A DNA stretch of 58,754 bases from Anaerolineae bacterium (GCA_023151115.1 JAKLJP010000030.1:1-58754); one strand, 5' to 3'; numbered from the stretch's first letter, positions 39,140 to 49,162 are shown. Notes: a model not told the origin generated them from the sequence alone. Made by a program: numbers and translations.

Positions 39140-39663
39140 GAGCCTGATCTCCTTTGGAACAAAACGAATGGGCTAATTTTACTCTTGTCACAGCCTTTAT
39201 TTTGTGCGATACTGGAATGAAAGTATCCATAAATTACACATTTCCGGCAGTAGTGTCAAACTCTACACGTTCCCATTGAACAAAAATTGTCGCTCCTATT
39301 TACGATTGGAAGAAACCAAATCGTAAATAGGAAATCCAAAATCGTAAATCGTTTAGTACCTTTTTCTAAACCCGGTTAGAAAATTTGCAAGGTTTTTGCA
39401 ACAGCCAGGGCGTATAATAGCGAGAGAATAAGAGATAAGATATAGGTGTCTGAGTAAATTTTAATGAGTGGCGTGTTGCGTATTCCGTTCATTTTACGCA
39501 ACACGCCACACGGACTCTTTAGAGTAACAACCTTTCTGACAGATTTTAGCTCCAATACATTTCAAATAAGGCCGTAGCATAGGGCCTCGCGCCCGCTCAC
39601 AAGGGGCTAAACTACGTTATTTGAAAAGTATTGATTTTAGTTCACTTCTACCGGAGATAGGTT
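39140..39663. repeat. Intergenic region with three palindromes
   Basis: 39293-39351 has CCTATTTACGATT / AATCGTAAATAGG plus an extra half. 39469-39508 has a perfect 13-bp stem, TGGCGTGTTGCGT / ACGCAACACGCCA. 39555-39636 has a long interrupted stem, CAATAC, TTCAAATAA and CGTAG with CTACG, TTATTTGAA and GTATTG. A TATAAT is at 39413-39418. No gene. Confidence 0.75.
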
Positions 39664-40605
39664 ATGTATGTGAAATTTTGGGGCACGCGCGGCTCAATCC
39701 CCACCTCATTATCGGCTGAGGCCATCAAACAGAAAATTCGCCAGGCTTTGGCCGGGGCTGCCGGGTTGAACCTGGCCGACGAAGCGGTGTTGGCGCGTTA
39801 TATGGAGCGGCTGCCGTTTAATGTCTGGGGTACGGCCGGGGGCAACACCCCCTGCCTCGAAGTGCGCGCCGGTGACCAACTCCTGATCCTCGATGCCGGT
39901 TCCGGTTTGCGCTTGCTGGGGTTGGAACTGATGTCAAAAGGCCGGCAGCAGGCCGATATTCTGATTACCCACACCCACTGGGACCACATTCACGGCTTTC
40001 CATTTTTCCGGCCGGCTTTTGTGCCCGGCAACCAATTTACCTTCCACAGCCCCTTTCCCGATCTGGCCGACCGCCTGGCCCGGCAGCAGCAGCCCGATTT
40101 CTTCCCAGTGCCGGTTAGCTACATGAGCGCCGGCCTGGCGTTCAACACCTTGGCTGAAAACCAATGGCATCAACTGGGCGCTTTCAGAGTTTACGCTATG
40201 CGCCTGGTCCATCCGGGTTTAACCTATGGCTACCGTATCGAAGTGGACAACTCCAGCCTGGTCTGGGCCACCGATTCGGAATACAAACAGGTAGACCGGG
40301 CCAGCACCGAAAATTACGTTCAATTTTTCCAAAACGCCGATTTACTGGTTTTTGATGCCCAATACACTTTGAGCGAAGTGCTGGACAGGGCGGATTGGGG
40401 TCACAGCAGCGCCTTGATGGGCGCTGAATTTGCCCATCGCGCCGGAGTAAAACGATTAGCCCTGGCCCACCACGATCCCACCAGCACCGACGAAAAAATC
40501 TGGGCCGACCGCGAACAGGCCGAAGCTTATCTGCGCCGCCGGCAAAACCATCAGCCGGGCTGCGAAGTGTTGGTGGCTTACGATGGCTTGAGTTTGGAGA
40601 TATGA
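39664..40605 (+). CDS. MBL-fold metallohydrolase
   Basis: 313 residues. The N-terminal KFWGTRGSIPTSL and GGNTPCLEV are typical of the lactamase_B_2 group near PhnP/RNase Z-like hydrolases. The zinc motif is THTHWDHIHGFPFF, then RLVHPGLTYGYRIE, VWATDSEY and LALAHHDPTSTD provide the other ligands. Such stand-alone proteins often sit beside sensor kinases in Chloroflexota and cyanobacteria; the substrate may be a cyclic or phosphodiester compound, not established. The GAF kinase follows at 97 bp. Confidence 0.88.
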   Translation: MYVKFWGTRGSIPTSLSAEAIKQKIRQALAGAAGLNLADEAVLARYMERLPFNVWGTAGGNTPCLEVRAGDQLLILDAGSGLRLLGLELMSKGRQQADILITHTHWDHIHGFPFFRPAFVPGNQFTFHSPFPDLADRLARQQQPDFFPVPVSYMSAGLAFNTLAENQWHQLGAFRVYAMRLVHPGLTYGYRIEVDNSSLVWATDSEYKQVDRASTENYVQFFQNADLLVFDAQYTLSEVLDRADWGHSSALMGAEFAHRAGVKRLALAHHDPTSTDEKIWADREQAEAYLRRRQNHQPGCEVLVAYDGLSLEI

Positions 40606-40611
40606 AAACAA

Positions 40612-40696
40612 AAAATAAGAGATAAGAAATTAGAAATTAGAAGGAATATAAGGCTTATCCCTTTCTTAATTCTTATTTCTCATTTCTTTTTTCTTA
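40612..40696. repeat. A/T-rich palindrome AAATAAGAGATAAGA / TTCTTATTTCTCATTTC
   Basis: Same family as 14430-14506, including the central GGCTTAT. It fills the gap between the MBL gene and the GAF kinase. Confidence 0.8.
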
Positions 40697-40701
40697 CCCC
40701 G

Positions 40702-43500
40702 ATGATACCCAAAACACCTTACACACCCGAACAGAATATGACCCTCGAACGCCTGAAGAGTTTGTATGAACTCATCCGGCGCATGAACTCGGTTTACGAT
40801 TTGCCCGACTTGCTGGAATTTGTGGTCGAGCGGGCGCTTTATCTAACCGGCGGGCGGCGTGGCCTGCTGCTCTTGAGCGACGATTACGAGCGCAAACTGA
40901 CCCACATTGCCGTCAGTCAGGGCGAAGCCTTGAACCAGCACGACCTGGAACAGACGCTCAGCTTTGTCAGCACCACCGTCATCAAGGATGTTTTGGATTG
41001 GGGCGAACCGCGCCTGATTGCCGACCTGCAAACCGACCAGCGTTACGAAGGCGCGGCCAGCAAAGCTACCCTCACCTTCAAAAAAGTGCGCTCGGTTTTG
41101 GCCGTGCCCCTCAAAGTCGAAACCCAACTGGTTGGACTGATTTACATTGACCACCCCCGGCAGAGCATTTTTGGACAGGGCGACCTGGATTTTTTGAGCG
41201 CCTTTGCCAGCCAGTCCGCCCTGGCCATCTACCGGGCGCAGCAGCATCAGCGCCAGGTGGATGAATTGACCCTGCTAAACCAGTTGAGCCGCAGCGTGGT
41301 CCAGGTGCTTGACCTGGACGAGGTTTTGACCCGTATTGTCAACGAAGCTATTCGCATGCTCCAAATCGAAACCGGCTCGGTGTTACTGTTGGACGAGGCG
41401 ACCCAGGAGTTGTTTTTTGCTACCTCGATTTCCAATGGGCAGCGGCTAAAAATCCCCACCCGGCTACAGCGCGATCAAGGTATTGCCGGCTGGGTAGTGA
41501 CCCACCAGGAACCTGTCTGTATTAGCCAGGTAGCCCAGGACCCCCGCTGGTTTGGCGAAGTCGAAACCGGCTTTGCCACCCGTTCACTTTTGTGCGTCCC
41601 CTTACAAATAGATGGCCGAGTTCTGGGTGTATTGCAAGCCCTCAACAAAAAGAGTCCCGATGGCTTTAATCAAGGCGATATTGCCCGCCTGTCGGCTTTT
41701 GCCGCCTCGGCTACCATCGCCCTTGAAAATGCCCGTTTGTTCCGCGAGGCCAGCCAGGCCCGCCAACTGCGCGCCTTGAATGAACTGGCCCTGGCCCTCA
41801 GCAGCACCCTCGATTTGCAAACCATTCTTAACACCGGGCTGGAACAATCACTGCTCATGCTCAAGGCCAAAGTGGGGGCCATTGGCCTACGGGATGATTG
41901 GAGCCAACCGGAAATCCGCTCGATCCAGGTGAATCGTGGCCTGGCCGAAGCGCCGGAGTTGGCCGAGCGGCAGACCCGCCTGTTGGACGAGCTACTGGTT
42001 CTGGCGTTAAATAGCGCCAGCGATAAAGTTTTGACCTTTGATCAGACCCAACTTGAGCCTTATCTCATTCAGTTTAACCTGACCGAGGCCAATATCGGCG
42101 CGGTTGCCCTGGCCCCCATCGTTATCAGCGGCCAGGTTAGCGGGGCGCTGGCGCTAAGTTGCGCCCCACCGGATGTTTACCGTGAGGAAGAGATTAATTT
42201 GCTGGCCAGCATCGCCCGCTTTATCGGCCTGTCGGTCCAAAATTCTATCCATTACACTCAAGTGGGCGCGCAAGCCACTCAACTCACCTACCTCAATGAG
42301 GTCGGCAGCGCCTTGACCCGCAGCCTCGACCTGGGCCACGTGCTCAAGCTGATCATTGCCGGGGTCAATACCCTGCTGGAAACGGAACGAGCTTCCGTTT
42401 TTCTGATTGATACCGAAACCAACGAATTGGTGCTGCGTTACAGCACCGACGGTGAGGCCAATATTCGCTTGCCGGCCCCCTGGCAGGGCATCGCCGGTTG
42501 GGTAGCCACTCATGACCAGCCGGCGCTAGTCAACGATACCCTTAGCGACCCGCGTTATTTGCGCCAGGTAGCCAAAGAGATTGGCTACGAGGCCCATTCG
42601 ATCCTGTGCGTGCCGCTCAAGGTCGAGGGCCAGGTTATCGGGGTCATCGAGGTTTTGAACAAAACCGGCGGGCAGCAGTTCAATCATTATCACCAGGTAC
42701 TGCTAACCGAGCTGACCAAGTGGGCGGCTATTGCCCTACACAACGCCCGCCTGTTTGACGAGCGCGGGCAAGCCTACCAGCGCCTGGCCGCCGAACAGCA
42801 GCGCCGTGTAGCCGCGGAAACGCGCGGGGCGATGGCGGCCATCATCCTGGATATGGCGCACACGATGAACAATGTCATCGGCGCTATTCGGGTCTGGGCT
42901 ATGCAGATGGAGTGGGCAGCCCAGGTAAATCCACAGGTGATGTTGGTCAAATTTAAGGATAACCTGCACCGCATTCGGCAAAACGCTGAAGAAGCCATCC
43001 GGCTCATCAGCACCATGACCGACCCGCTGGAAGAAGCGGCCCTGACCCCCACCGATGTGCATGACTGCCTGGATAAAGCGGTGCAAAGCTGCTGGTGGCC
43101 CGAAAATGTGCGGTTGAACCGGGCTTACGGGCCGGATGTGCCGCTGGTACGGGCCAACGCCAAGCGCCTGGAAGCCGTTTTTCACAACCTGCTTTCCAAT
43201 GCTATCCAGATTTTAGCCCACCGGGGCGGGACCATTCGTGTGAGCACAGCCCGCAATGCTGCCGGACAAGCCGAAGTCATCATCGCCGATGACGGCCCCG
43301 GCATTCCGCCCGAACTGCAAGACCGGGTGTTCAATCCGGGGGTCTCCGGCAAAGAAGGCGGGTTGGGCCTGGGCCTGTGGCTGGTCGAAACATTTATCCA
43401 TCAATTCGACGGAACTATTAACTTTACCACTGCCCCGGAAAAGGGAACGGCTTTTACTATTACTTTAAAGTCAATGATACGTGAGATTTATCACGCATAA
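40702..43500 (+). CDS. Soluble sensor histidine kinase with four GAF domains
   Basis: 932 residues without membrane segments. Four GAF domains at about 20-185, 190-350, 360-520 and 525-690, each with the LYRAQQH/ARLFREA-type linking helix; two contain the GIAGWV motif. The kinase core has H720 in ILDMAHTMNNVIGAIRVW (an atypical DHp box, MAHTMNN rather than SHELRTP), N-box FHNLLSNAIQIL, IADDGPGIPPE and GGLGLGLWLVETF. GAF domains usually bind small ligands, cyclic nucleotides or haem/bilin; no bilin Cys is evident. The next gene, a regulator, overlaps its 3' end region and starts 19 nt later. ATG at 40738 is an alternative start. Confidence 0.92.
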   Translation: MIPKTPYTPEQNMTLERLKSLYELIRRMNSVYDLPDLLEFVVERALYLTGGRRGLLLLSDDYERKLTHIAVSQGEALNQHDLEQTLSFVSTTVIKDVLDWGEPRLIADLQTDQRYEGAASKATLTFKKVRSVLAVPLKVETQLVGLIYIDHPRQSIFGQGDLDFLSAFASQSALAIYRAQQHQRQVDELTLLNQLSRSVVQVLDLDEVLTRIVNEAIRMLQIETGSVLLLDEATQELFFATSISNGQRLKIPTRLQRDQGIAGWVVTHQEPVCISQVAQDPRWFGEVETGFATRSLLCVPLQIDGRVLGVLQALNKKSPDGFNQGDIARLSAFAASATIALENARLFREASQARQLRALNELALALSSTLDLQTILNTGLEQSLLMLKAKVGAIGLRDDWSQPEIRSIQVNRGLAEAPELAERQTRLLDELLVLALNSASDKVLTFDQTQLEPYLIQFNLTEANIGAVALAPIVISGQVSGALALSCAPPDVYREEEINLLASIARFIGLSVQNSIHYTQVGAQATQLTYLNEVGSALTRSLDLGHVLKLIIAGVNTLLETERASVFLIDTETNELVLRYSTDGEANIRLPAPWQGIAGWVATHDQPALVNDTLSDPRYLRQVAKEIGYEAHSILCVPLKVEGQVIGVIEVLNKTGGQQFNHYHQVLLTELTKWAAIALHNARLFDERGQAYQRLAAEQQRRVAAETRGAMAAIILDMAHTMNNVIGAIRVWAMQMEWAAQVNPQVMLVKFKDNLHRIRQNAEEAIRLISTMTDPLEEAALTPTDVHDCLDKAVQSCWWPENVRLNRAYGPDVPLVRANAKRLEAVFHNLLSNAIQILAHRGGTIRVSTARNAAGQAEVIIADDGPGIPPELQDRVFNPGVSGKEGGLGLGLWLVETFIHQFDGTINFTTAPEKGTAFTITLKSMIREIYHA

Positions 43501-43511
43501 CGCATCACGGA
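43478..43511. repeat. ATGCGT/ACGCAT family palindrome at the GAF kinase 3' end
   Basis: CGTGAGATTTATCACG pairs on itself and ATCACGCATAACGCATCACG adds the ACGCAT word. It encodes the last residues and the stop of the kinase. Confidence 0.65.
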
Positions 43512-43519
43512 GAAATACT

Positions 43520-45181
43520 ATGACTACTCACCCTTCCCATATTCTCGTTGTCGAAGACCGGGCCGATTGGCAGGATATTATCTGCCGGGCTATTGTCGAA
43601 AAGGGTCATGTGGCTCATCCGGCAACCTCGTACCAGGAAGCCGTGACCGGGCTGACCGCTCATAAATTTGATCTGGCCGTGGTGGACCCGGTGCTGGATG
43701 CCGGGAATCGTTTTAATCGTGACGGCTTGAGTGTCATCCAAAAAATTGGTGAACTTCAACCTGGCCTGCCGATTATGGTTATCACCGGCTCGCTCACCCA
43801 CGATTTGAAGGCCAGTTTGCAGCATCTTTACCCCGGCGCGCCGGTTTTGTTCAAAGAAAGCTGGAACGCCGGCGAGTTTAGCCATCTGGTGGACCAGTTG
43901 ATGGGCCTGAACGAGACGGCTGAGGTTGTTGGCGCTGAACCTGCCGAGACTGCGGCTGAGTCCGGGTCGGGGTTATCGCCGCAGCCAAATTGGAGTGTAG
44001 GTCGTCCGCGTGTTCTGCTGGTTGAAAATCGTGAGGATTGGCAGCAAATTGTGACGGCGGTTTTAGAACAGGCCGGCTGCTTCTGGCGGGTGGCCCGCAA
44101 TGCCCAGGAAGCGCTGCGCGAGATGGGGCAGGAAAGCTTTCATCTGATCATTTTGGATTTGAAGCTGCAACAAAACGTGTTACCGCTCCGCTCCACCGAA
44201 GGCTGGTTGTTGCTCGACCATCTGGTGGAAACCCAGCCCAAAACCAAAATCGTGGTCATCAGCGGCAAGGCCGGCCCCGGCGACGTAGCCGACCTGTTAA
44301 CCCATTATCCGATCATCACCTTTATCGAGAAACAGAGCTTTAACCCGGCGGTGCTGCAAGAGGCGCTGGCCCAGGCCGTGCAGGCCCCCGGACTGCGGAT
44401 TGAGACCTTTGGTCAGTTTCGGCTGTGGCGTGACGGCCAGGTGATTGATGTTTGGGAGCGGCCCCAGGCCGAAACGGTGTTGAAACTGCTGCTCATCCGC
44501 CGGGCGCGGGGCGGGCGGGCCGTCGCCGCCGATGAGTTAATTACCCGTCTTTGGCCTGACTCCGACGAAGAGAGTGGACGCAAAAAGTTACTGCCGCTCA
44601 TCAGCAACGCCCGGCGCACTCTGGAACCGGATATCGAGCCGCGCGACTCGCACTTTATTCTGCGCAGTTCCAACGGTTACTTTTTTGACCTGGGCGAGGG
44701 TGTCACCTGGGATTTGCTGAGTTTTCGGGAGCATTTGCGCCAGGGCCGCCGGCTGGCCCGCGAGGAGCGCTGGTCCGAAGCGGCGACAGAACTGGAAAAA
44801 GGCCGTGCCCTTTATCGCGGCGACTTTCTGGCCGAAGACCGCTACACCGATTGGGTCATTGACATGCGCCGCGAAATTGCCACCGACTTCTGCGACTTGC
44901 TGACCCTGCTGGCCGACGTTTACGCTGCCCTGGGGCAGTACGCGCAGGCGATTGATGCCGGAGAAACGGCGCTGCGCAAAGACCCGCTGCTGGAAAGCGT
45001 CTACCGCCGCTTGATGCGCTTTCATTACTGCCGGGGCGAAAAGGGCCAGGCTCTGCGCGTCTACCGCGATTGTCTCAAGCTGTTTGAGGAGCTTTTTGGC
45101 GAAAGTCCCACCCTGGCCACCCGCGAGTTGTACCAGGCCATCGCCGGCGACCAGCCGGTGGAGTGCTTGCAGAAAGAGTGA
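43520..45181 (+). CDS. Response regulator with two receivers and SARP/BTAD output
   Basis: 553 residues from the ATG at 43520 (CGGAGAAATACT upstream); an earlier in-frame start lies in the previous gene. Receiver 1 (about 5-120) has phospho-acceptor Asp in LAVVDPVLD. Receiver 2 (about 150-275) has LIILDLKLQ. A Trans_reg_C-type winged helix (about 285-380; FGQFRLWRDGQVID, AADELITRLWPDSDEESGRKKLLPLISNARRTLEP) is followed by a bacterial transcriptional activator domain (about 390-535), as in AfsR/SARP proteins. It is a DNA-binding regulator, likely driven by the GAF kinase directly upstream. Confidence 0.9.
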   Translation: MTTHPSHILVVEDRADWQDIICRAIVEKGHVAHPATSYQEAVTGLTAHKFDLAVVDPVLDAGNRFNRDGLSVIQKIGELQPGLPIMVITGSLTHDLKASLQHLYPGAPVLFKESWNAGEFSHLVDQLMGLNETAEVVGAEPAETAAESGSGLSPQPNWSVGRPRVLLVENREDWQQIVTAVLEQAGCFWRVARNAQEALREMGQESFHLIILDLKLQQNVLPLRSTEGWLLLDHLVETQPKTKIVVISGKAGPGDVADLLTHYPIITFIEKQSFNPAVLQEALAQAVQAPGLRIETFGQFRLWRDGQVIDVWERPQAETVLKLLLIRRARGGRAVAADELITRLWPDSDEESGRKKLLPLISNARRTLEPDIEPRDSHFILRSSNGYFFDLGEGVTWDLLSFREHLRQGRRLAREERWSEAATELEKGRALYRGDFLAEDRYTDWVIDMRREIATDFCDLLTLLADVYAALGQYAQAIDAGETALRKDPLLESVYRRLMRFHYCRGEKGQALRVYRDCLKLFEELFGESPTLATRELYQAIAGDQPVECLQKE

Positions 45182-45207
45182 TTCATACATCCCCTGAAGC
45201 CAAGAAA

Positions 45208-45282
45208 TTAACCACAGAGGCGCAGAGACATAGAGGAAAATATTTAAAAGTCTCTGTGCCTCTGTGTCTCTGTGGGAAAAAA
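45208..45282. repeat. CAGAGGCGCAGAGACA / TCTGTGCCTCTGTGTCTCTGTGG palindrome
   Basis: ACCACAGAGGCGCAGAGACA on the left; TCTGTGCCTCTGTGTCTCTG on the right. If read, it encodes TTEAQRHRGKYLK, a widely seen repeat-derived peptide. A relative is at 58618-58722. Confidence 0.8.
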
Positions 45283-46539
45283 GTGTCAACCGAATTTTAC
45301 GGGTTTTTGAACCATCCCTCAAAAATTAAGCGCCGCCGCGTAACCTGGCTATCGTTTATCCCAATTTTTCTGCTGCTTTTTGCCTGCGCCCCCACTTCTC
45401 CTCCAACACCCCTGGCTACGTCGGGAGCAGTTTTGATCTCGTCCCCCACCCCATCCTCAACCCCAACCTCATCCCTCCTTCCCATCCTTACTTTTCTCCC
45501 CACTCTGACTACCACTTCAACCCCAATCCTAACCCCTCCTCAAACCCCGACATCTCGACCTAGCCCTACCCAAACCTCACCCCCTCCGTCTCTCCCGCCG
45601 CTCCCAACTTTGACCCCTGACCCCGTTCATACCCCAACCTTCCAACCTTCCAACCTTCCACCCCCCCAACTTCCAACCTCCCAGCCCTCCACCAAAGCCA
45701 TCGTTCTCATCATCATTGACGGGGCGCGCTGGACAGAAACCTTTGGCGACTCGAGTCGTGAACTCATCCCCCACCTGGCTAACGATCTGGCTCCTTTGGG
45801 TGCGATCAATACGGCTTTTTATAATGACGGCCAAACCCTGACCGTGCCCGGCCACGCCGCTATTGTGACCGGAACCTGGCAAGATTTACCCAACAACGGC
45901 CAGGTTCGCCCCACCGCGCCCACCATCTTTGAGTATTATCGCGCGGCAACTGCTAGCCCCGCCGATGACGCCGTGTTTGCGCATGGCTCCTTCATCGAGC
46001 CGGTGTTGACCTACAGTACCCACCCGGCTTATGGAGCGCAGTTCGGAGCCGCCGAATTTTTTAGCGATTATCCTACCCCCCCTTACGATGACGGCATGGC
46101 GGCCAATGCCCGGCGCGCGCTGGCCGAACTCAAGCCTCACTTGCTGATGCTAAGCCTGCTCGACCCGGATGAAGCCGGACACATGCGAGATTGGGCGGGG
46201 TACCGTCAAGCTATCAAACACGACGACGAAATCATTTGGGGGGTGTGGCAGCAGCTTCAAGCCGATCCCTTCTACGCCGGGCAGACCACCCTCATCGTTA
46301 CCAACGATCACGGACGCGGCTGCGGCGAAGGCTGGCCGGAGCACGGCGGCGATGACGAGTGCAATCGCCATGTGATGTTTCTGGCTGTCGGGCCAGACAT
46401 CCGGCCAGGGCTGGTGATCAGCCAACGCCGCACCCTGCGTGATATCGCCCCCACGATTGGTTATCTGCTGGATTTCGAGACGCCCTTTGTCAAGGGGGAG
46501 GTGATGGCTGAACTGTTGACTCAGGAAAGCCCTCGTTGA
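45283..46539 (+). CDS. Lipoprotein alkaline phosphatase/phosphodiesterase-superfamily enzyme
   Basis: About 418 residues if it starts at GTG 45283; the frame is open upstream through the palindrome, so the start is uncertain (TTG 45307 is another option). The signal peptide ends with lipobox LLFAC. A Ser/Thr/Pro linker (about 40-135) leads into a catalytic domain with VLIIIDGARWTETFGDSSRE (first metal Asp), nucleophile Thr in LTVPGHAAIVTG, LDPDEAGHMRDW and IVTNDHGRG. This is the alkaline phosphatase/nucleotide pyrophosphatase fold. It is probably anchored on the outer face of the membrane; the substrate is unknown. Confidence 0.85.
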   Translation: MSTEFYGFLNHPSKIKRRRVTWLSFIPIFLLLFACAPTSPPTPLATSGAVLISSPTPSSTPTSSLLPILTFLPTLTTTSTPILTPPQTPTSRPSPTQTSPPPSLPPLPTLTPDPVHTPTFQPSNLPPPQLPTSQPSTKAIVLIIIDGARWTETFGDSSRELIPHLANDLAPLGAINTAFYNDGQTLTVPGHAAIVTGTWQDLPNNGQVRPTAPTIFEYYRAATASPADDAVFAHGSFIEPVLTYSTHPAYGAQFGAAEFFSDYPTPPYDDGMAANARRALAELKPHLLMLSLLDPDEAGHMRDWAGYRQAIKHDDEIIWGVWQQLQADPFYAGQTTLIVTNDHGRGCGEGWPEHGGDDECNRHVMFLAVGPDIRPGLVISQRRTLRDIAPTIGYLLDFETPFVKGEVMAELLTQESPR

Positions 46540-46576
46540 CAGAGCGGCGATTCGGGTGTATATCATTGGCTGAAAA

Positions 46577-46656
46577 TGAAAATGAGGCGAGGAGGCGAGG
46601 ACACGAGGGGGCGAAGCGCGTTGCGTCCTCGCCTCCTCGCCTCACGAGTCATCGCG
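46577..46656. repeat. Perfect 20-bp stem palindrome GGCGAGGA / TCCTCGCC
   Basis: TGAGGCGAGGAGGCGAGGAC (46583-46602) and its exact complement (46625-46644) around a 22-nt loop. It lies 37 nt before the phosphodiesterase start codon, so it may also affect translation or end the previous transcript. Confidence 0.9.
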
Positions 46657-46680
46657 TCTTTATTTTCGAAAGGAGACAAT

Positions 46681-47232
46681 ATGAAAATCGCCATTCTTTC
46701 CGATATTCACGACAATGTCTGGAATCTGGCTGTTGCCCTAACGGCAGTTCAGGAAGCGGAAGCCCTCATCTGCTGTGGCGACCTATGCTCGCCGTTTATC
46801 ATCGGCCTGCTGGCCGAAGGCTTTCCCGGCAAACCGATCCACATTGTCTTTGGCAACAATGACGCCGATTTGTTTCGTATCACCACCAATGCCAAAAAGT
46901 ACCCCCATGTCCACCTGCACGGCGAGTTTTTTCAGGGCGAGCTGGGCGGCCGGCGCATTGCGGTCAACCATTTCGACAACCTGGCTCAACCTATTGCCGC
47001 CTCCGGGCAGTACGATTTGGTCTGCTATGGCCACAACCATATCTTCAAAATCGAGCAGGTGGGCCAAACGCTGACCATCAACCCGGGCGCGATCATGGGC
47101 TATGACCCCGGCAAAAAAAGTGATGTTCCTTCAACCTTTGTCATCTATGATACTGGAACAGGTATGGCTCAGGGCTATCAGGTTGAAAGCAGAACAGCGG
47201 GACAGCCAGCAGGCATTGTGCCTTATCCCTAA
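46681..47232 (+). CDS. YfcE/MJ0936-type metallophosphoesterase
   Basis: 183 residues from the ATG at 46681, preceded by GAAAGGAGACAAT; the longer frame starts in a palindrome and is rejected. Metal motifs: ILSDIHDNVWNL, ICCGDLC, VFGNNDAD, AVNHFDN and CYGHNHI. The family hydrolyses phosphodiesters such as 2',3'-cyclic nucleotides in vitro; the natural substrate is unknown. Confidence 0.92.
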   Translation: MKIAILSDIHDNVWNLAVALTAVQEAEALICCGDLCSPFIIGLLAEGFPGKPIHIVFGNNDADLFRITTNAKKYPHVHLHGEFFQGELGGRRIAVNHFDNLAQPIAASGQYDLVCYGHNHIFKIEQVGQTLTINPGAIMGYDPGKKSDVPSTFVIYDTGTGMAQGYQVESRTAGQPAGIVPYP

Positions 47233-47590
47233 GATTTCTTGACGGAAATTGTTCAACTCGCTTGACCTCTTAAGCAAGAAGCGGTTTGTTATATACCCAA
47301 CGCATTTCAAAATTTCCGTAGCTGACGCATCCCCATGCGTCGGCGGACGGCATAGGGATACCCTCCTGCGGAAATTTTAACGTGCGCTTAGTATAGTTAA
47401 AAATGGCACGGCCCAGGCGTCACAGTGCATAGCTAAATTTGCGGCTAATTTTGTTGGAGCTTTCCGGCAACTTTCCCCGCTTGCAAATTTATTGACAGCT
47501 ATCAAGACAATTATTATACTATCTTTCTCCCCGGTAAAAATTTTAAAGTTTGGCCGAAGATGGCAGCGGTATTGGTAAAATGAGCGGCTC
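47233..47590. repeat. Intergenic region with hairpin and promoter
   Basis: AAAATTTCCGTAG pairs with CTGCGGAAATTTT (within 47306-47382), enclosing GACGCATCCCCATGCGTC. Promoter TTGACA (47492-47497), 17-nt spacer and TATACT (47515-47520) precedes the next kinase. No gene. Confidence 0.7.
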
Positions 47591-49162
47591 ATGACCAATC
47601 ACGAAAACAAACGGCTTGAGGAGACGTTGCAGCGCCAACTCATTGAACTCTCGTATGAACCAATCCTGGCCTGGGAATTGGAGGGTGGGATCATTGAGTG
47701 GAATCAGGCTTGCGAGCAGCTTTATGGCTACAGCCGCGCCGAAGCCATAGGACAGGTGAGCCACCAGTTGCTCAAGACCGTCTACCCCTTGCCGCTGGCC
47801 GAATTTCAGAGATTGCTGCAAAAAGAGGGCCGCTGGACCGGTGAACTGCGCTGCACGACCAAAGATGGGCGCGAAGTTATTGTCGAAAGCCGCCATCAAC
47901 TCATCCGGCTGAATCAACGCTGGCTGGTGCTGGAAACCAACCGAGACCTCACCGCCCGCAAGCCGCGCCGCTGGCAAGAACGAGAAATTAGCTTGTTGGA
48001 AACGGTGGCCGAGCGGCTCTGGCTGGCCGTAGAGAAGCTGCGGCTTGACAGTGAGTTACGGCAGAGTGAGCAGCAGTTGCGCACCCTGTTAGAATTACTG
48101 CCGGTTGGGGCCTGGCTGACCGACGCTCAGGGCAGTGTTGTCCTGGACAACCCGGCCAGCCAGCGCATCTGGGGCGTCCGGCATGCCGGTCAAGAGCATT
48201 ACGGCCAGTACAAGGGCTGGTGGGTTGACACCGGCCAGCCGCTCAAAAGCGAGGATTGGTCGTTGGCCCGCGCCCTGGCTACCGGTGAGTCGTTTTTAAA
48301 TGAATTGATTGATATTGAAACCTTCGACGGCCAGCGTAAAACCATCCTCACCTCAACCGTACCCATCAAAACCGCCAATGGACAGGTGGTGGGGGCCGTG
48401 GTTGTTAACGAAGATGTGACCCACCTTCGCCAGATTGAACAGGCCCTGCGCCAGAGCGAAGAACGCTATCGGCTGGCTGCCGAGGCTGAACGGGCCGCCC
48501 GGCTTGAGGCAGAAGCGGCTCAGCAGTCGCTGGCCTTCATAGCTGAAATGCGCGAACGCAACCGGCTGGCCCAGGAACTCCACGATAATGTGGCCCAGGC
48601 GTTGGGCTATTTGAACCTGAAAATGACGGTGGTCCGTGATTTGTTGGCCTATAACCGCCTGGATGAGGTGGATGCCAATCTGCGTGAGCTGAAACAGATC
48701 ATTAATGAAACTTATGCCGACATCCGAGGCGAGATTTTCAATCTCCGCACCGACCCTGTCAGCACCGTAAATTTCCTGGAAACGCTGCGCCAATATCTTG
48801 ACAAATATAAGCGGTTCTATCACCTGGAGGTTGAACTTGTCTTTGAAACGGACGAGACTCACTTTAATTTCCCCAGTGAGATCAGTATCGCTTTTATCCG
48901 GGTTATTCAAGAGGCTTTAATGAACGTGCGTAAGCATGCTCAGGTCAACCACGCTGTTATTCGCCTGGGACAGAAGGCCAGAAATTTGTACATCAGGGTC
49001 GAGGACCAAGGGCGAGGCTTTGAGACCCGATTGGCAGGACGCAGTACCAGTTATGGCGTCAATATCATGCGCGAGCGGATCGAGGCGGTGGGCGGCCGGC
49101 TGCAAATTGAAAGCGTCCCCGGCCAGGGTACGCGGGTGACACTGCTTTATCCCACAAAGTGA
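47591..49162 (+). CDS. PAS sensor histidine kinase, NarL-partner type (HisKA_3)
   Basis: 523 residues, no membrane segment. PAS 1 (about 12-120; PILAWELEGGIIEWNQACEQLYGYSRAEAIGQ) and PAS 2 (about 160-285; PVGAWLTDAQGSVVLDNPASQRIWG) precede a DHp domain with H331 in RNRLAQELHDNVAQALGYLNLK. The ATPase has an EALMNVRKHAQ N-box, VEDQGRGF and YGVNIMRERIEAVGG. This is the NarX/DegS class, which normally signals to NarL/FixJ-type regulators; none is in the window. It is a close paralogue of the kinase at 55553. Weak ribosome site. Confidence 0.92.
   Translation: MTNHENKRLEETLQRQLIELSYEPILAWELEGGIIEWNQACEQLYGYSRAEAIGQVSHQLLKTVYPLPLAEFQRLLQKEGRWTGELRCTTKDGREVIVESRHQLIRLNQRWLVLETNRDLTARKPRRWQEREISLLETVAERLWLAVEKLRLDSELRQSEQQLRTLLELLPVGAWLTDAQGSVVLDNPASQRIWGVRHAGQEHYGQYKGWWVDTGQPLKSEDWSLARALATGESFLNELIDIETFDGQRKTILTSTVPIKTANGQVVGAVVVNEDVTHLRQIEQALRQSEERYRLAAEAERAARLEAEAAQQSLAFIAEMRERNRLAQELHDNVAQALGYLNLKMTVVRDLLAYNRLDEVDANLRELKQIINETYADIRGEIFNLRTDPVSTVNFLETLRQYLDKYKRFYHLEVELVFETDETHFNFPSEISIAFIRVIQEALMNVRKHAQVNHAVIRLGQKARNLYIRVEDQGRGFETRLAGRSTSYGVNIMRERIEAVGGRLQIESVPGQGTRVTLLYPTK

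Noticed and set aside
45163..45282. Start of the phosphatase-like lipoprotein at 45163
   Set aside because: The first 40 codons would overlap the previous gene and translate the CAGAGGCGCAGAG palindrome; the signal peptide begins only later.
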